Source: Spirochaetales bacterium
GTDB lineage: Bacteria > Spirochaetota > Spirochaetia > Sphaerochaetales > Sphaerochaetaceae
Assembly (NCBI GenBank): GCA_017475725.1
Contig: JAFVFA010000296.1
Location: forward strand, 1-5,333
Direction: 5' to 3'
DNA length: 5,333 nucleotides
A program made the translations under genes and the position numbers. The notes beneath the pieces were generated by a model, which saw only the letters and a list, made by a program, of their open reading frames with translations, ran no database searches and had not been told where the DNA came from. Positions 1 to 5,333 of the stretch are shown here, piece after piece. The stretch's first letter is position 1. The number at the start of each line of letters is the position of its first letter.

Positions 1-372
1 CTTCTCGCCGTACTTGTTGATGATCTTGATGCCGTTGTCGTAGTAAGGGTTGTGGCTTGCGGTCAGCATTATGCCGCAGTCGAAGTCGTCCACATGGGCG
101 ATGTAAGCAACCGATGGTGTCGTGGTCACGTGCATGAGGTACACATCGGCACCGGAGGCGACTATTCCACCCGCAATCATGTACTCGAACATGTAGCAGG
201 ACCTTCTGGTGTCCTTGCCTATGACGATCTTCGGGCTGTCCGAGTCACCGCGCTGCTCGCGCAGGGACTTGAAATACCAGCCGAGGAACCTTCCCACCTT
301 GTATGCATGGTCAGCGGTCAGAGTCACGTTCGACTCACCCCTGAATCCGTCTGTACCGAAATAGCGTCCCAT
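1..372 (-). CDS. glmM: Phosphoglucosamine mutase GlmM, N-terminal part (runs off left edge)
   Basis: Alpha-D-phosphohexomutase family enzyme, predicted to interconvert glucosamine-6-phosphate and glucosamine-1-phosphate in the cytoplasm on the way to UDP-GlcNAc. The window holds the first 124 residues; the family is about 450 long, so the rest lies left of base 1. Visible marks are the N-terminal MGRYFGTDGFRG signature, the IGKDTRRS segment (residues 51-58), and the phosphoserine loop TASHNP at 104-109, in which S106 should be the phosphorylated catalytic serine. The ATG at 372-370 is chosen because a strong AAGGAGG site lies just upstream and family members start at this point. It follows the beta-helix gene with only 9 bp between stop and start, so the two are probably one operon. 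The sugar-binding loop that would separate GlmM from phosphomannomutase is outside the window. The GlmM call rests on the YFGTDGFRGE start and the neighbour; a related hexose phosphomutase is the alternative. Confidence 0.9.
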   Translation of the reverse strand, partial: MGRYFGTDGFRGESNVTLTADHAYKVGRFLGWYFKSLREQRGDSDSPKIVIGKDTRRSCYMFEYMIAGGIVASGADVYLMHVTTTPSVAYIAHVDDFDCGIMLTASHNPYYDNGIKIINKYGEK

Positions 373-373
373 A

Positions 374-383
374 TCCCCTCCTT
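374..383 (-). promoter_or_regulatory. Shine-Dalgarno site of glmM overlapping the preceding stop codon
   Basis: On the minus strand the stop codon TAA of the beta-helix gene is the first part of TAAGGAGGGGAT, followed directly by the glmM ATG. The AAGGAGG core therefore shares bases with the upstream stop. This suggests translational coupling, and it fixes the glmM start. Confidence 0.75.
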
Positions 384-1056
384 ACCTTTCCTCTTTGATC
401 ACTATGTTGTCCGCGCTCTTGTATATGCTGTTTCCGGGAACCACCCCACGCACACATGATGTCGGATACACGTTCGTGTGCCTACCTATGATCGTCCCGG
501 GGTTGAGGACCGAGTTGCACCCTATGTCGGCCCAGTCGCCCAGCATGGCACCCATCTTCCTAAGACCGGTGGCAATGCCCTCCTGCGTGTGAACGACTAT
601 GTTTCTCTTGTCCGCCTTTATGTTCGAGGTTATCGACCCCGCACCCATGTGCGCACGGTAGCCCAGGATGCTGTCGCCCACATAGTTGTAGTGGGGAACC
701 TCGCAGTTGTCGAAGATTATCACGTTCTTGAGCTCCACCGAGTTCCCTATCACGCAGTCTGCACCGATGAGCGCGATGCCTCTGACGAATGCGCAGTGCC
801 TGACCTCTGTACCCGGACCGACTATGCACGGAGCTCCAAGGTACGCAGTCGGGAACACCTTTGCGCTTTTGTGCACCCAGACGTTCTCAGAGACCTGGTC
901 ATACTCGGACGGGTCGAGCTTGCCTCCAAGCTCCATTATCAGCTGCTTTATCCCCGCCAAGGCCTCCCATGGGTATTCGAACTGCCCAAGGTATTCCCCG
1001 GCCATGGTGTGATCAAGGTCAAACAAGTCAATTGTCCTGATTCCGGACTCTTCCAT
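382..1056 (-). CDS. Left-handed beta-helix acyltransferase-like protein, similar to the C-terminal acetyltransferase half of GlmU
   Basis: Predicted cytoplasmic hexapeptide-repeat protein of 224 residues. Residues 1-50 carry a lead segment (LFDLDHTMAGEYL, then a helix with YPWEALAGIKQLI) often seen in proteins annotated as UDP-GlcNAc pyrophosphorylase-related. Residues from about 55 to 215 show isoleucine/valine-rich hexapeptide turns of a left-handed beta helix (for example CVIGNSVELKNVII). The segment PHYNYVGDSILG at 121-132, followed by GAGSITSN at 138-145, aligns with the HLTYLGD...GAGTITCN block of E. coli GlmU. H122 matches its catalytic His363, and Y125 and N145 also match. There is no nucleotidyltransferase domain, so it cannot be a complete GlmU. 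The ATG at 1056 is preferred over the TTG at 1110 because GGGAGGG sits 6 bases upstream and homologues begin near here. It lies directly upstream of glmM. It may instead acetylate a different sugar phosphate or be a regulatory subunit. Confidence 0.85.
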   Translation of the reverse strand: MEESGIRTIDLFDLDHTMAGEYLGQFEYPWEALAGIKQLIMELGGKLDPSEYDQVSENVWVHKSAKVFPTAYLGAPCIVGPGTEVRHCAFVRGIALIGADCVIGNSVELKNVIIFDNCEVPHYNYVGDSILGYRAHMGAGSITSNIKADKRNIVVHTQEGIATGLRKMGAMLGDWADIGCNSVLNPGTIIGRHTNVYPTSCVRGVVPGNSIYKSADNIVIKEER

Positions 1057-1062
1057 GGATCT

Positions 1063-1069
1063 CCCTCCC
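1063..1069 (-). promoter_or_regulatory. Shine-Dalgarno site deciding the beta-helix gene start
   Basis: GGGAGGG on the minus strand lies 6 bases before the ATG at 1056. The longer reading frame would start at a TTG at 1110 that has no such site, so the shorter start is chosen. Confidence 0.65.
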
Positions 1070-1155
1070 GTTGCAGATTGCTCCTGCAGCATAAAGTCTG
1101 CTATGAACAAAAGTGCAAGGTCAACAGAAAAGCCTCAAAACTTTATGAATTATCA

Positions 1156-1163
1156 TATTTAAA
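1156..1163 (-). promoter_or_regulatory. Archaeal-type TATA box in the divergent promoter region
   Basis: On the minus strand the octamer is TTTAAATA, close to the archaeal TATA consensus, preceded by GTAAAG, an A-rich stretch where a BRE would lie. Known spacing of about 25 bases would put the transcript start near 1134, giving a leader of about 78 nt to the beta-helix gene. The box is nearly self-complementary: on the plus strand it reads TATTTAAA. It could therefore also serve the plus-strand gene, with a start near 1186 and a leader of about 32 nt to the GTG at 1218. Position and consensus match are seen; use in either direction is inferred. Confidence 0.5.
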
Positions 1164-1202
1164 CTTTACAAATTCTGCATAGTGGACTTTAATAATGTCA
1201 GA

Positions 1203-1211
1203 AAGGGGCGG
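1203..1211 (+). promoter_or_regulatory. Shine-Dalgarno-like site deciding the start of the degenerate ATPase gene
   Basis: AAGGGGCGG precedes the GTG at 1218 by 6 bases. An earlier in-frame GTG at 1182 has no purine-rich site and would lie at or before the likely transcript start set by the TATA box at 1156-1163. Confidence 0.45.
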
Positions 1212-1217
1212 AAAACA

Positions 1218-2351
1218 GTGGAATTCAGCAAGAAAAGGCGGCTTCTCAGAAGCATGGCATCAAAGTTCCCAGCAGTCCTTGTCACAGGACCAAGAAGCGC
1301 AAGCATGGAGCGCCTTGTGCGTGAGGCCTTTCCCGGAAAGAGCTTCATTGACCTGTCCAACGGCACCGTCATGAACCTTGCCAAGCAGTCCCCAATCACC
1401 TTCCTCCTGGCCTTCCCGGACGGGGCCGTAATCAACGACGTCTCTCTTCTGCCGCCCATGGTCAAGGCCGTCAGGCACTATGTTGAGAAGTCAAGCGGCG
1501 CCATGGGCAGATGGATCATGCTCTCAACGCCTGACATTTACAGGGACCTGAGCACGGTGGATCTGAACCAAATGAACGAGTACGGCCTTGGGGTTCTGGA
1601 CCTGTCAGGTCTGAGCGTAGAGGAGCTTGAGGCCGAGAGAATCCCTACAAGCAACCCCTTCCAGGTCATGCTCAGAGGCCAGTGTCCCGACCTGCTCAGC
1701 GGACTACAGAGCAAGGAGGATTATATTGGGAATCTGATGGAGAAGGACGTAGGAAGGTTCATAAACACATCCAACAGGGAGGCGTTCAGGCTCTTCATGG
1801 GAGTCTGTGCCCAGTACAGCGCAATGCCCATGTCCATGAACCAGATGGCCCTCAGATCCGGAGTCTCCTCCCCCACAGCCAAGAGCTGGATAGGGATAAT
1901 GGAGCAGACAGGCCTTATCCGCAGGACGGACGATGGCGAGAACGCCAGATCCACAAGGCTTTTCTTCAGGGACACCGGGATCCTGTGCCACCTTCTAGGC
2001 ATCGGGACAGCCCAGCAGCTGATACTTGGAAGTCACCGAGAGGCAGTGACAAGGACCTTCGCCTTCAACGAGCTTGCACGCGGCCGTGCCAACAGACAGC
2101 GCAGACACGGCATCAGCATAGGGGTCAAGTGCGACTTCACAGCAGACTGGAGGCAGCATTACAACATGGTTGTGGAGCCCAACATAGAGGTCACGGATGA
2201 AAGCATCCGAAGGTCAAGGGAGATCGGAACCGGCTCCGCCAAGCCGGTTATCCTGTATCTTGGCGATGTGACATACACCAACGCAGGCATAGACTGCATC
2301 AGCTTCCGTGACTGGGAGAAGCTTGCCGAAGGGATAGACTATTTCAGCTGA
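1218..2351 (+). CDS. DUF4143-family protein with a decayed ATPase domain (predicted pseudo-ATPase)
   Basis: Protein of 377 residues with the architecture of the AAA-type ATPase plus DUF4143 family: FPAVLVTGPR (17-26), a winged-helix-like part with SSPTAKSWIGIMEQTGLI (217-234), and RLFFRDTGILCHLLGI (247-262). These match the usual family landmarks well. The nucleotide-binding motifs do not. The P-loop expected as GPRQxGKT reads GPRSASME (24-31), with M30 and E31 for the lysine and threonine. The Walker B acidic pair is ND (73-74). The TGS sensor motif is LST (102-104), and no arginine is found where the family has its finger (about 120-126). The C-terminal nuclease-like motif is also weak: CDF at 305-307, and IEVT at 323-326 without the usual lysine. 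There is no stop or frameshift, so the protein is probably made. GTG 1218 is chosen by its ribosome site; GTG 1182 is the alternative. It stands alone on plus, divergent from the beta-helix gene. Its function is unknown; ATP hydrolysis is unlikely. Confidence 0.85.
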   Translation: MEFSKKRRLLRSMASKFPAVLVTGPRSASMERLVREAFPGKSFIDLSNGTVMNLAKQSPITFLLAFPDGAVINDVSLLPPMVKAVRHYVEKSSGAMGRWIMLSTPDIYRDLSTVDLNQMNEYGLGVLDLSGLSVEELEAERIPTSNPFQVMLRGQCPDLLSGLQSKEDYIGNLMEKDVGRFINTSNREAFRLFMGVCAQYSAMPMSMNQMALRSGVSSPTAKSWIGIMEQTGLIRRTDDGENARSTRLFFRDTGILCHLLGIGTAQQLILGSHREAVTRTFAFNELARGRANRQRRHGISIGVKCDFTADWRQHYNMVVEPNIEVTDESIRRSREIGTGSAKPVILYLGDVTYTNAGIDCISFRDWEKLAEGIDYFS

Positions 2352-2354
2352 CGA

Positions 2355-3686
2355 TCAATGGTCCAGACTGTCTGCATTGAGCAGAAAATCGAACAGATCA
2401 AGCGTCAGGACCCCTTTCTCATCCCGCTGGGGTCCCAATCCGTTCTTGGTGATGACTATCTTTCTGAATGCGTCCTCAATGGAATACAGGCCACGTTTCT
2501 CTGCAAACCTTTTAGAATCATCATAGAGGGATAGAGCCGACTGTATGTAGTATTTCAGACTCCCCAGAGTTGCAACGAAATCCACCTCCACCGACTTCTG
2601 CCGGAATATGTTCTTTCCATTGGCATCCAGGTCATCGGTCTTCTCACTGATGCGCACCTCCCCCACATCGACATTGAAACCGCGATATCTCAACTCGTTG
2701 TAGATGACGTTCTCCATGATGTGGGGCTCCTCAATCTGTCTGAAACCCAGTCTGGCGTTCCGGACTCCAATGTCCTCGAAATACAACTTGAACGGGGAAC
2801 TGATGTATTCCCTTCCCTTGATGTTGAACCTGTCAGCCTTTGACACAAGAAACGCATCCTGGAAAAAACCGATGAAGCTTGCCACAGTGTCTTCAGTCAG
2901 ACCTACCCCGGCGACGCTTCTGAATGTGTTGGTTATCCTTCTCACGTTGACGGGGGTCCCGATCATTGAGGCGATCACATTGAATGTCTCTCCAAGTTCG
3001 GCGGTCTTCCTGATCCCGTTATGCTGCACTATATCCTTCAGGTACGTCTCTTCGCATAGGGTCTCCAGGTATGACATCTTCTCCTCCTGACTGCCAAGCA
3101 AAGCCACCAGAGGGATGCCTCCTGTTGTGATGTACTCATCCCATGCCTTGGGAATCGGCATGTCGGTTCCCTGGATATATTCAGAGAAAGCCAATGGCAG
3201 CACATGTATGACGGATCCTCGGCCTCTGAATTCCGTTGCTATGTCAGAGGACAGGAACCTTGAATTGGATCCTGTGACATATACATCGTATTTCCTGTTT
3301 CTCAGAAAACCGTTCAGCGTACCGACAAAGTCCTCCAGCAATTGGACCTCGTCAAGAAGGAGATAGAAGTCACCTTCCTCCTTCGTCTTCTCCTTTATGT
3401 AGGATCTGAACTTTCTGGAATTGACAATGTATCCGTTTCTGCCGACCCTGATCTTGGTCGGTTCATCCGGATAGAACCCATCCAGGAGATCTATGTCATC
3501 ATCTGTGTCGAATGCAAAGCGAATGATATGAGTGCTTCTGATTCCCGCGGAAAGAAGACTCCTGTAATACAGCTCGTTCAGAATGTATGATTTCCCTGAT
3601 CTTCTGGAACCTGTTATGACCTTTATGAGCCCGTTCTGTCGCCTATCGGACAACTGTCTGACATATTTTTCCCTATTGAATTCCAT
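2355..3686 (-). CDS. ATP-binding protein, AAA_14 plus DUF4143 architecture, motifs intact
   Basis: Predicted cytoplasmic ATPase of 443 residues. The N-terminal AAA domain has Walker A GSRRSGKS (26-33, K32), Walker B YLLLDEVQ (108-115, D112 and E113), sensor TGSNS (138-142), and arginines in EFRGRGS (152-158) that could supply the finger. The DUF4143 half includes SSPFKLYFEDIGVRNA (296-311), then a PD-(D/E)xK-like core with EVDFVA (367-372) and YYIQSAL (379-385), where glutamine or serine replaces the usual lysine. Many relatives of this second subfamily share that feature. Such genes are common, multi-copy and poorly characterised in gut archaea and bacteria. ATG 3686 is preferred to a TTG at 3713; only a weak GGGG site lies 11 bases upstream. 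Its stop is 3 bp from the stop of the convergent pseudo-ATPase gene. GC by hand count of sampled lines is about 48%, below the neighbours. The repeated TCGATATTTT elements upstream may regulate it. Confidence 0.9.
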   Translation of the reverse strand: MEFNREKYVRQLSDRRQNGLIKVITGSRRSGKSYILNELYYRSLLSAGIRSTHIIRFAFDTDDDIDLLDGFYPDEPTKIRVGRNGYIVNSRKFRSYIKEKTKEEGDFYLLLDEVQLLEDFVGTLNGFLRNRKYDVYVTGSNSRFLSSDIATEFRGRGSVIHVLPLAFSEYIQGTDMPIPKAWDEYITTGGIPLVALLGSQEEKMSYLETLCEETYLKDIVQHNGIRKTAELGETFNVIASMIGTPVNVRRITNTFRSVAGVGLTEDTVASFIGFFQDAFLVSKADRFNIKGREYISSPFKLYFEDIGVRNARLGFRQIEEPHIMENVIYNELRYRGFNVDVGEVRISEKTDDLDANGKNIFRQKSVEVDFVATLGSLKYYIQSALSLYDDSKRFAEKRGLYSIEDAFRKIVITKNGLGPQRDEKGVLTLDLFDFLLNADSLDH

Positions 3687-3697
3687 ATCGTACAAAT

Positions 3698-3724
3698 CCC
3701 CAGAACTTTGCAAAATATCGAGTA
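3698..3724 (-). repeat. Imperfect direct repeat, copy 2 (next to the ATPase start)
   Basis: On the minus strand this reads TACTCGATATTTTGCAAAG and ends in GGGG. It matches the copy at 3771-3797 at 21 of 27 positions in the same orientation. The two copies are offset by exactly 73 bases, close to seven helical turns. It ends 11 bases before the ATG at 3686, so a protein or initiation complex bound here would control that gene. It could also contain the TATA element (GATATTTT). Confidence 0.6.
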
Positions 3725-3756
3725 GATTATCTCATATCCAGTCAAAAAAGGCAATC

Positions 3757-3798
3757 ATAGTCGATATTTTCCTAAGTTCTTTGAAAAATATCGACTAT
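3757..3798. repeat. 14-bp perfect inverted repeat with 14-nt loop, containing direct repeat copy 1
   Basis: ATAGTCGATATTTT at 3757-3770 and its exact reverse complement AAAATATCGACTAT at 3785-3798 flank a 14-base spacer. The right arm together with the spacer (3771-3797, minus strand) is copy 1 of the 27-base direct repeat also found at 3698-3724. The element starts 1 base beyond the stop codon of the epimerase gene. A transcript hairpin here could end or stabilise the epimerase mRNA. The arms are AT-rich and no U-run follows directly, so a paired operator for the ATPase gene is equally possible. Confidence 0.6.
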
Positions 3799-3799
3799 C

Positions 3800-4663
3800 T
3801 TAGTCGTCATAGCCGAATGAAACCTTCTGGGTGTAGACCCTCTCCGCACCTGGCTCAAGCAGGTTTATGTCCCTCTTGTGCATGATGTCCTTGTCATGGT
3901 CGAACCAGTCCCCTATTCCATCCCACGGCTCTATGCACGCAAAGGGGCTGCTGTTCCCCTTGCCCCATAGAACCACGTTCCTGAATCCGGAGAACTCCAC
4001 CTTCGTGAACGCATTGCCGTTTCTCCCTATGGCTATGTAGTCGGTGTCCAGGTCCGAGACCTTGTAGATCTTGCCCGAGACATCGAACAGATGGTCCATA
4101 GGCAGTGTGTTGCCCTTGAACAGAGAGACATCCGAAACGCCAGTGATGCAGCCGTCCTGGGTATAGCTTCCGGCATTGGGCGAAGAGGAGAAAAGGTATT
4201 CGCAATCAGGCAGCTTTGAAGGAAGCGCATATGTGTAGTGTGCGCCAATAGAGTACGGCATGACGGAGCAGCCCGTGTTCCTCACCTGATATGTGATAAT
4301 CAGAGAGCTGCCCTCAAGTTTGTAATCGATGATGACGCTGAACGCGAACGGATAGTTGGCCCTGGTCTCCTCCGTGTCGGAGAATGAGAGATAGGCATGG
4401 TCGGCGGACACAACGGTCAACGCACCGCGGGTCTCGCGGAGAAAGCCGTGCATAGGCAATGAATAGGTCTTTCCCTTGTAGACATACTCCGAATCGATCA
4501 GCACCCCGCAGACCGGGAAGCACACTGCAGTCCTTCTGGGCCAGATTGCAGGGTCCCACTGCCAGAAATGCTCAGAGCCGTCATTCTTGTCCACGATGCT
4601 CAGCACAACCGCGCCAAGCTCCTCCAACGTCACCTTGATCCTGTCGTTCTCAATCACGAACAT
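3800..4663 (-). CDS. Aldose 1-epimerase-like protein (LacX/YeaD-type galactose mutarotase fold)
   Basis: Predicted cytoplasmic protein of 287 residues with the all-beta galactose mutarotase-like fold, expected to interconvert alpha and beta anomers of an aldose or hexose phosphate. Landmarks in order: MFVIENDRIKVTL start, WPRRTAVCFPVCG (41-53), LPMHGFLR (69-76, H72 in the usual first histidine position), YSIGAHYTYALP (137-148, H142), and CIEPWDGIGDWFDHD (243-257, E245 as the likely catalytic base), then LLEPGAE (268-274). Length and order fit the LacX branch. The ATG at 4663 is chosen over GTG 4672 because GAGGTGAT lies just before it and family members start here. It follows the nucleotidyltransferase gene with 5 bases between stop and start, implying one coupled operon, so it probably acts on that pathway's sugar. 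The substrate cannot be read from the sequence. Confidence 0.87.
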   Translation of the reverse strand: MFVIENDRIKVTLEELGAVVLSIVDKNDGSEHFWQWDPAIWPRRTAVCFPVCGVLIDSEYVYKGKTYSLPMHGFLRETRGALTVVSADHAYLSFSDTEETRANYPFAFSVIIDYKLEGSSLIITYQVRNTGCSVMPYSIGAHYTYALPSKLPDCEYLFSSSPNAGSYTQDGCITGVSDVSLFKGNTLPMDHLFDVSGKIYKVSDLDTDYIAIGRNGNAFTKVEFSGFRNVVLWGKGNSSPFACIEPWDGIGDWFDHDKDIMHKRDINLLEPGAERVYTQKVSFGYDD

Positions 4664-4667
4664 CCTT

Positions 4668-4675
4668 ATCACCTC
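4668..4675 (-). promoter_or_regulatory. Shine-Dalgarno site of the epimerase gene overlapping the upstream stop
   Basis: GAGGTGAT on the minus strand is nearly a full complement of the 16S rRNA 3' tail. It contains the TGA stop of the nucleotidyltransferase gene (4671-4669) and lies 4 bases before the ATG at 4663. It decides the start against the GTG at 4672 and suggests translational coupling. Confidence 0.7.
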
Positions 4676-5333
4676 ACAAGACCTTTGTATTCTACCCTGA
4701 TCCGCTCGTAGCCTTCAATGGACCCCACATCGAATCTCTGCCCCGGCATCTCGAAGGCATGCACCGTCGTCTGCTTGCAGAGCCATTCTATGAAGGAGCC
4801 CGGGGCATCCGTCTTGCAGCCGGATTCGATGCCTTTCCGGAACAGGCCCAGGTCGGACTTGGCATAGACGTAGAACGGAGGCACTGCCCACTCGCTCTCA
4901 GGGACCTGAGGCTTCTCCACCATGTTCAGGACCTTGTCATCGGAATCGATTGTGCAGACACCGAACTTGCAGGGCCCCTTCAGACCGGGCACACGGTATC
5001 TCATGATGCAGGTGGTCCCCTTGACCCCGAAATATGACACGAACGAGTTGAACGAGAAATCCATCACGTTGTCACCGGCAAGCACCAGAAGGTCATCGTC
5101 AAGCCCCAGAGCCTCGATCGCGAACTCTATGTCCTTCACTGCCCCAAGGCGGTTGTCATTGTCGGTGGAACCGTCATCCAGAAGATCCATGGCAAAACCC
5201 TGGGACCTCTTCAGCCCTACCCACCTCTCGAAGTGGGAGATGAACTTGTGGTTGGAGATCACGACATACCTGTCTATCCTCCCCGATGTGGCCAGATCAT
5301 CAACCATCCAGTCCAGGATGGTCTTCCCCTTTA
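4669..5333 (-). CDS. Sugar nucleotidyltransferase (RmlA/GlmU-N-like), missing its N-terminus at the right edge
   Basis: Predicted enzyme that joins an NTP and a sugar-1-phosphate to give an NDP-sugar and pyrophosphate. About 221 C-terminal residues are present. The first visible residues are KGKTILDWMVDDL, which in this fold lie roughly 20-30 residues after the start, so the GGxGTR nucleotide loop is just beyond base 5333 and the methionine codon at 5307 is internal. Seen in order: DRYVVISN; DNRLGAVKDIEFAI near 5158-5122; LLVLAGDN with the metal-binding aspartate (5088-5065); MRYRVPG; FGVCTIDSD; the EKP motif at 4917-4909; AVPPFYVYAK; and QRFDVGS near the C-terminus (4737-4720). These match the nucleotidyltransferase family throughout, and there is no beta-helix extension, so it is not a full GlmU. 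It is coupled to the epimerase gene downstream. The sugar and base cannot be decided here: glucose, GlcNAc or another hexose are possible. Confidence 0.9.
   Translation of the reverse strand, partial: KGKTILDWMVDDLATSGRIDRYVVISNHKFISHFERWVGLKRSQGFAMDLLDDGSTDNDNRLGAVKDIEFAIEALGLDDDLLVLAGDNVMDFSFNSFVSYFGVKGTTCIMRYRVPGLKGPCKFGVCTIDSDDKVLNMVEKPQVPESEWAVPPFYVYAKSDLGLFRKGIESGCKTDAPGSFIEWLCKQTTVHAFEMPGQRFDVGSIEGYERIRVEYKGLVR

Noticed and set aside
52..459. A 135-codon open frame on the plus strand across glmM
   Set aside because: The minus strand here encodes the unmistakable GlmM start and TASHNP active site; the plus frame is a shadow.
1057..1110. Longer N-terminus of the beta-helix protein from a TTG codon
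   Set aside because: There is no ribosome site before the TTG, whereas GGGAGGG precedes the ATG at 1056, and the extra 18 residues do not match the family.
478..1182. A 234-codon open frame on the plus strand across the beta-helix gene
   Set aside because: It is antisense to a clear conserved gene. Its protein shows no family features and no convincing ribosome site, and GC-rich third positions of the real gene explain the absence of stops.
1682..2200. A 172-codon open frame in another plus-strand frame inside the pseudo-ATPase gene
   Set aside because: Low-complexity arginine/glutamine/histidine-rich translation typical of an out-of-frame reading. The main frame carries the DUF4143 landmarks throughout this stretch.
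1218..2351. Treating the degenerate ATPase gene as a pseudogene
   Set aside because: No internal stop or frameshift is present, and the C-terminal family landmarks are well preserved, so it is called as a coding gene with an inactive domain.
3711..3798. CRISPR-like array from the repeated TCGATATTTT elements
   Set aside because: There are only three short copies in mixed orientation with unequal spacing and no cas gene; regulatory repeats fit better.
5303..5322. 7-bp inverted repeat ACCATCC/GGATGGT in the nucleotidyltransferase gene
   Set aside because: It lies in conserved coding sequence (TILDWMVDD) and is short; it is most likely coincidental.

Overview
The window looks archaeal, most plausibly a gut-type Thermoplasmata/Methanomassiliicoccales genome, but this is only a moderate inference. 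The evidence is a TTTAAATA box of archaeal type in the divergent intergenic region, heavy use of AGG/AGA for arginine and ATA for isoleucine, moderate GC (roughly 55%) and purine-rich Shine-Dalgarno sites. From memory of these families, the sugar genes resemble clostridial homologues, so a gut bacterium, or transfer between gut bacteria and archaea, cannot be excluded.

Layout, left to right. At 1-372 (minus) is the N-terminal third of a phosphoglucosamine mutase (GlmM) that runs off the left edge. Just upstream of it and co-directional, 382-1056 (minus), is a left-handed beta-helix protein resembling the acetyltransferase half of GlmU. A divergent AT-rich promoter region (1057-1217) follows. 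At 1218-2351 (plus) is a DUF4143-family protein whose ATPase motifs have all decayed while the reading frame stays open. Tail-to-tail with it, only 3 bp away, is a second DUF4143-family protein with intact ATPase motifs (2355-3686, minus). Upstream of that gene is a 113-bp AT-rich gap with three copies of a TCGATATTTT element, two of which form a 14-bp inverted repeat. Further right, also on minus, are an aldose 1-epimerase-like protein (3800-4663) and, translationally coupled to it, a sugar nucleotidyltransferase (4669-5333) that runs off the right edge.

The four sugar genes are all on the minus strand and fit one theme, amino-sugar or other sugar-nucleotide synthesis. GlmM makes GlcN-1-P, the beta-helix protein could N-acetylate it, and the nucleotidyltransferase could activate the product. 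That would be a GlmU function split over two genes; this is inference, and the nucleotidyltransferase may act on another sugar. The two ATPase-family genes appear to be an island between the two halves of this cluster. The most unusual items are the pseudo-ATPase and the repeated element upstream of its intact neighbour. No tRNA, rRNA, CRISPR array or recognisable insertion sequence was seen, and no gene-free stretch exceeds about 165 bases.
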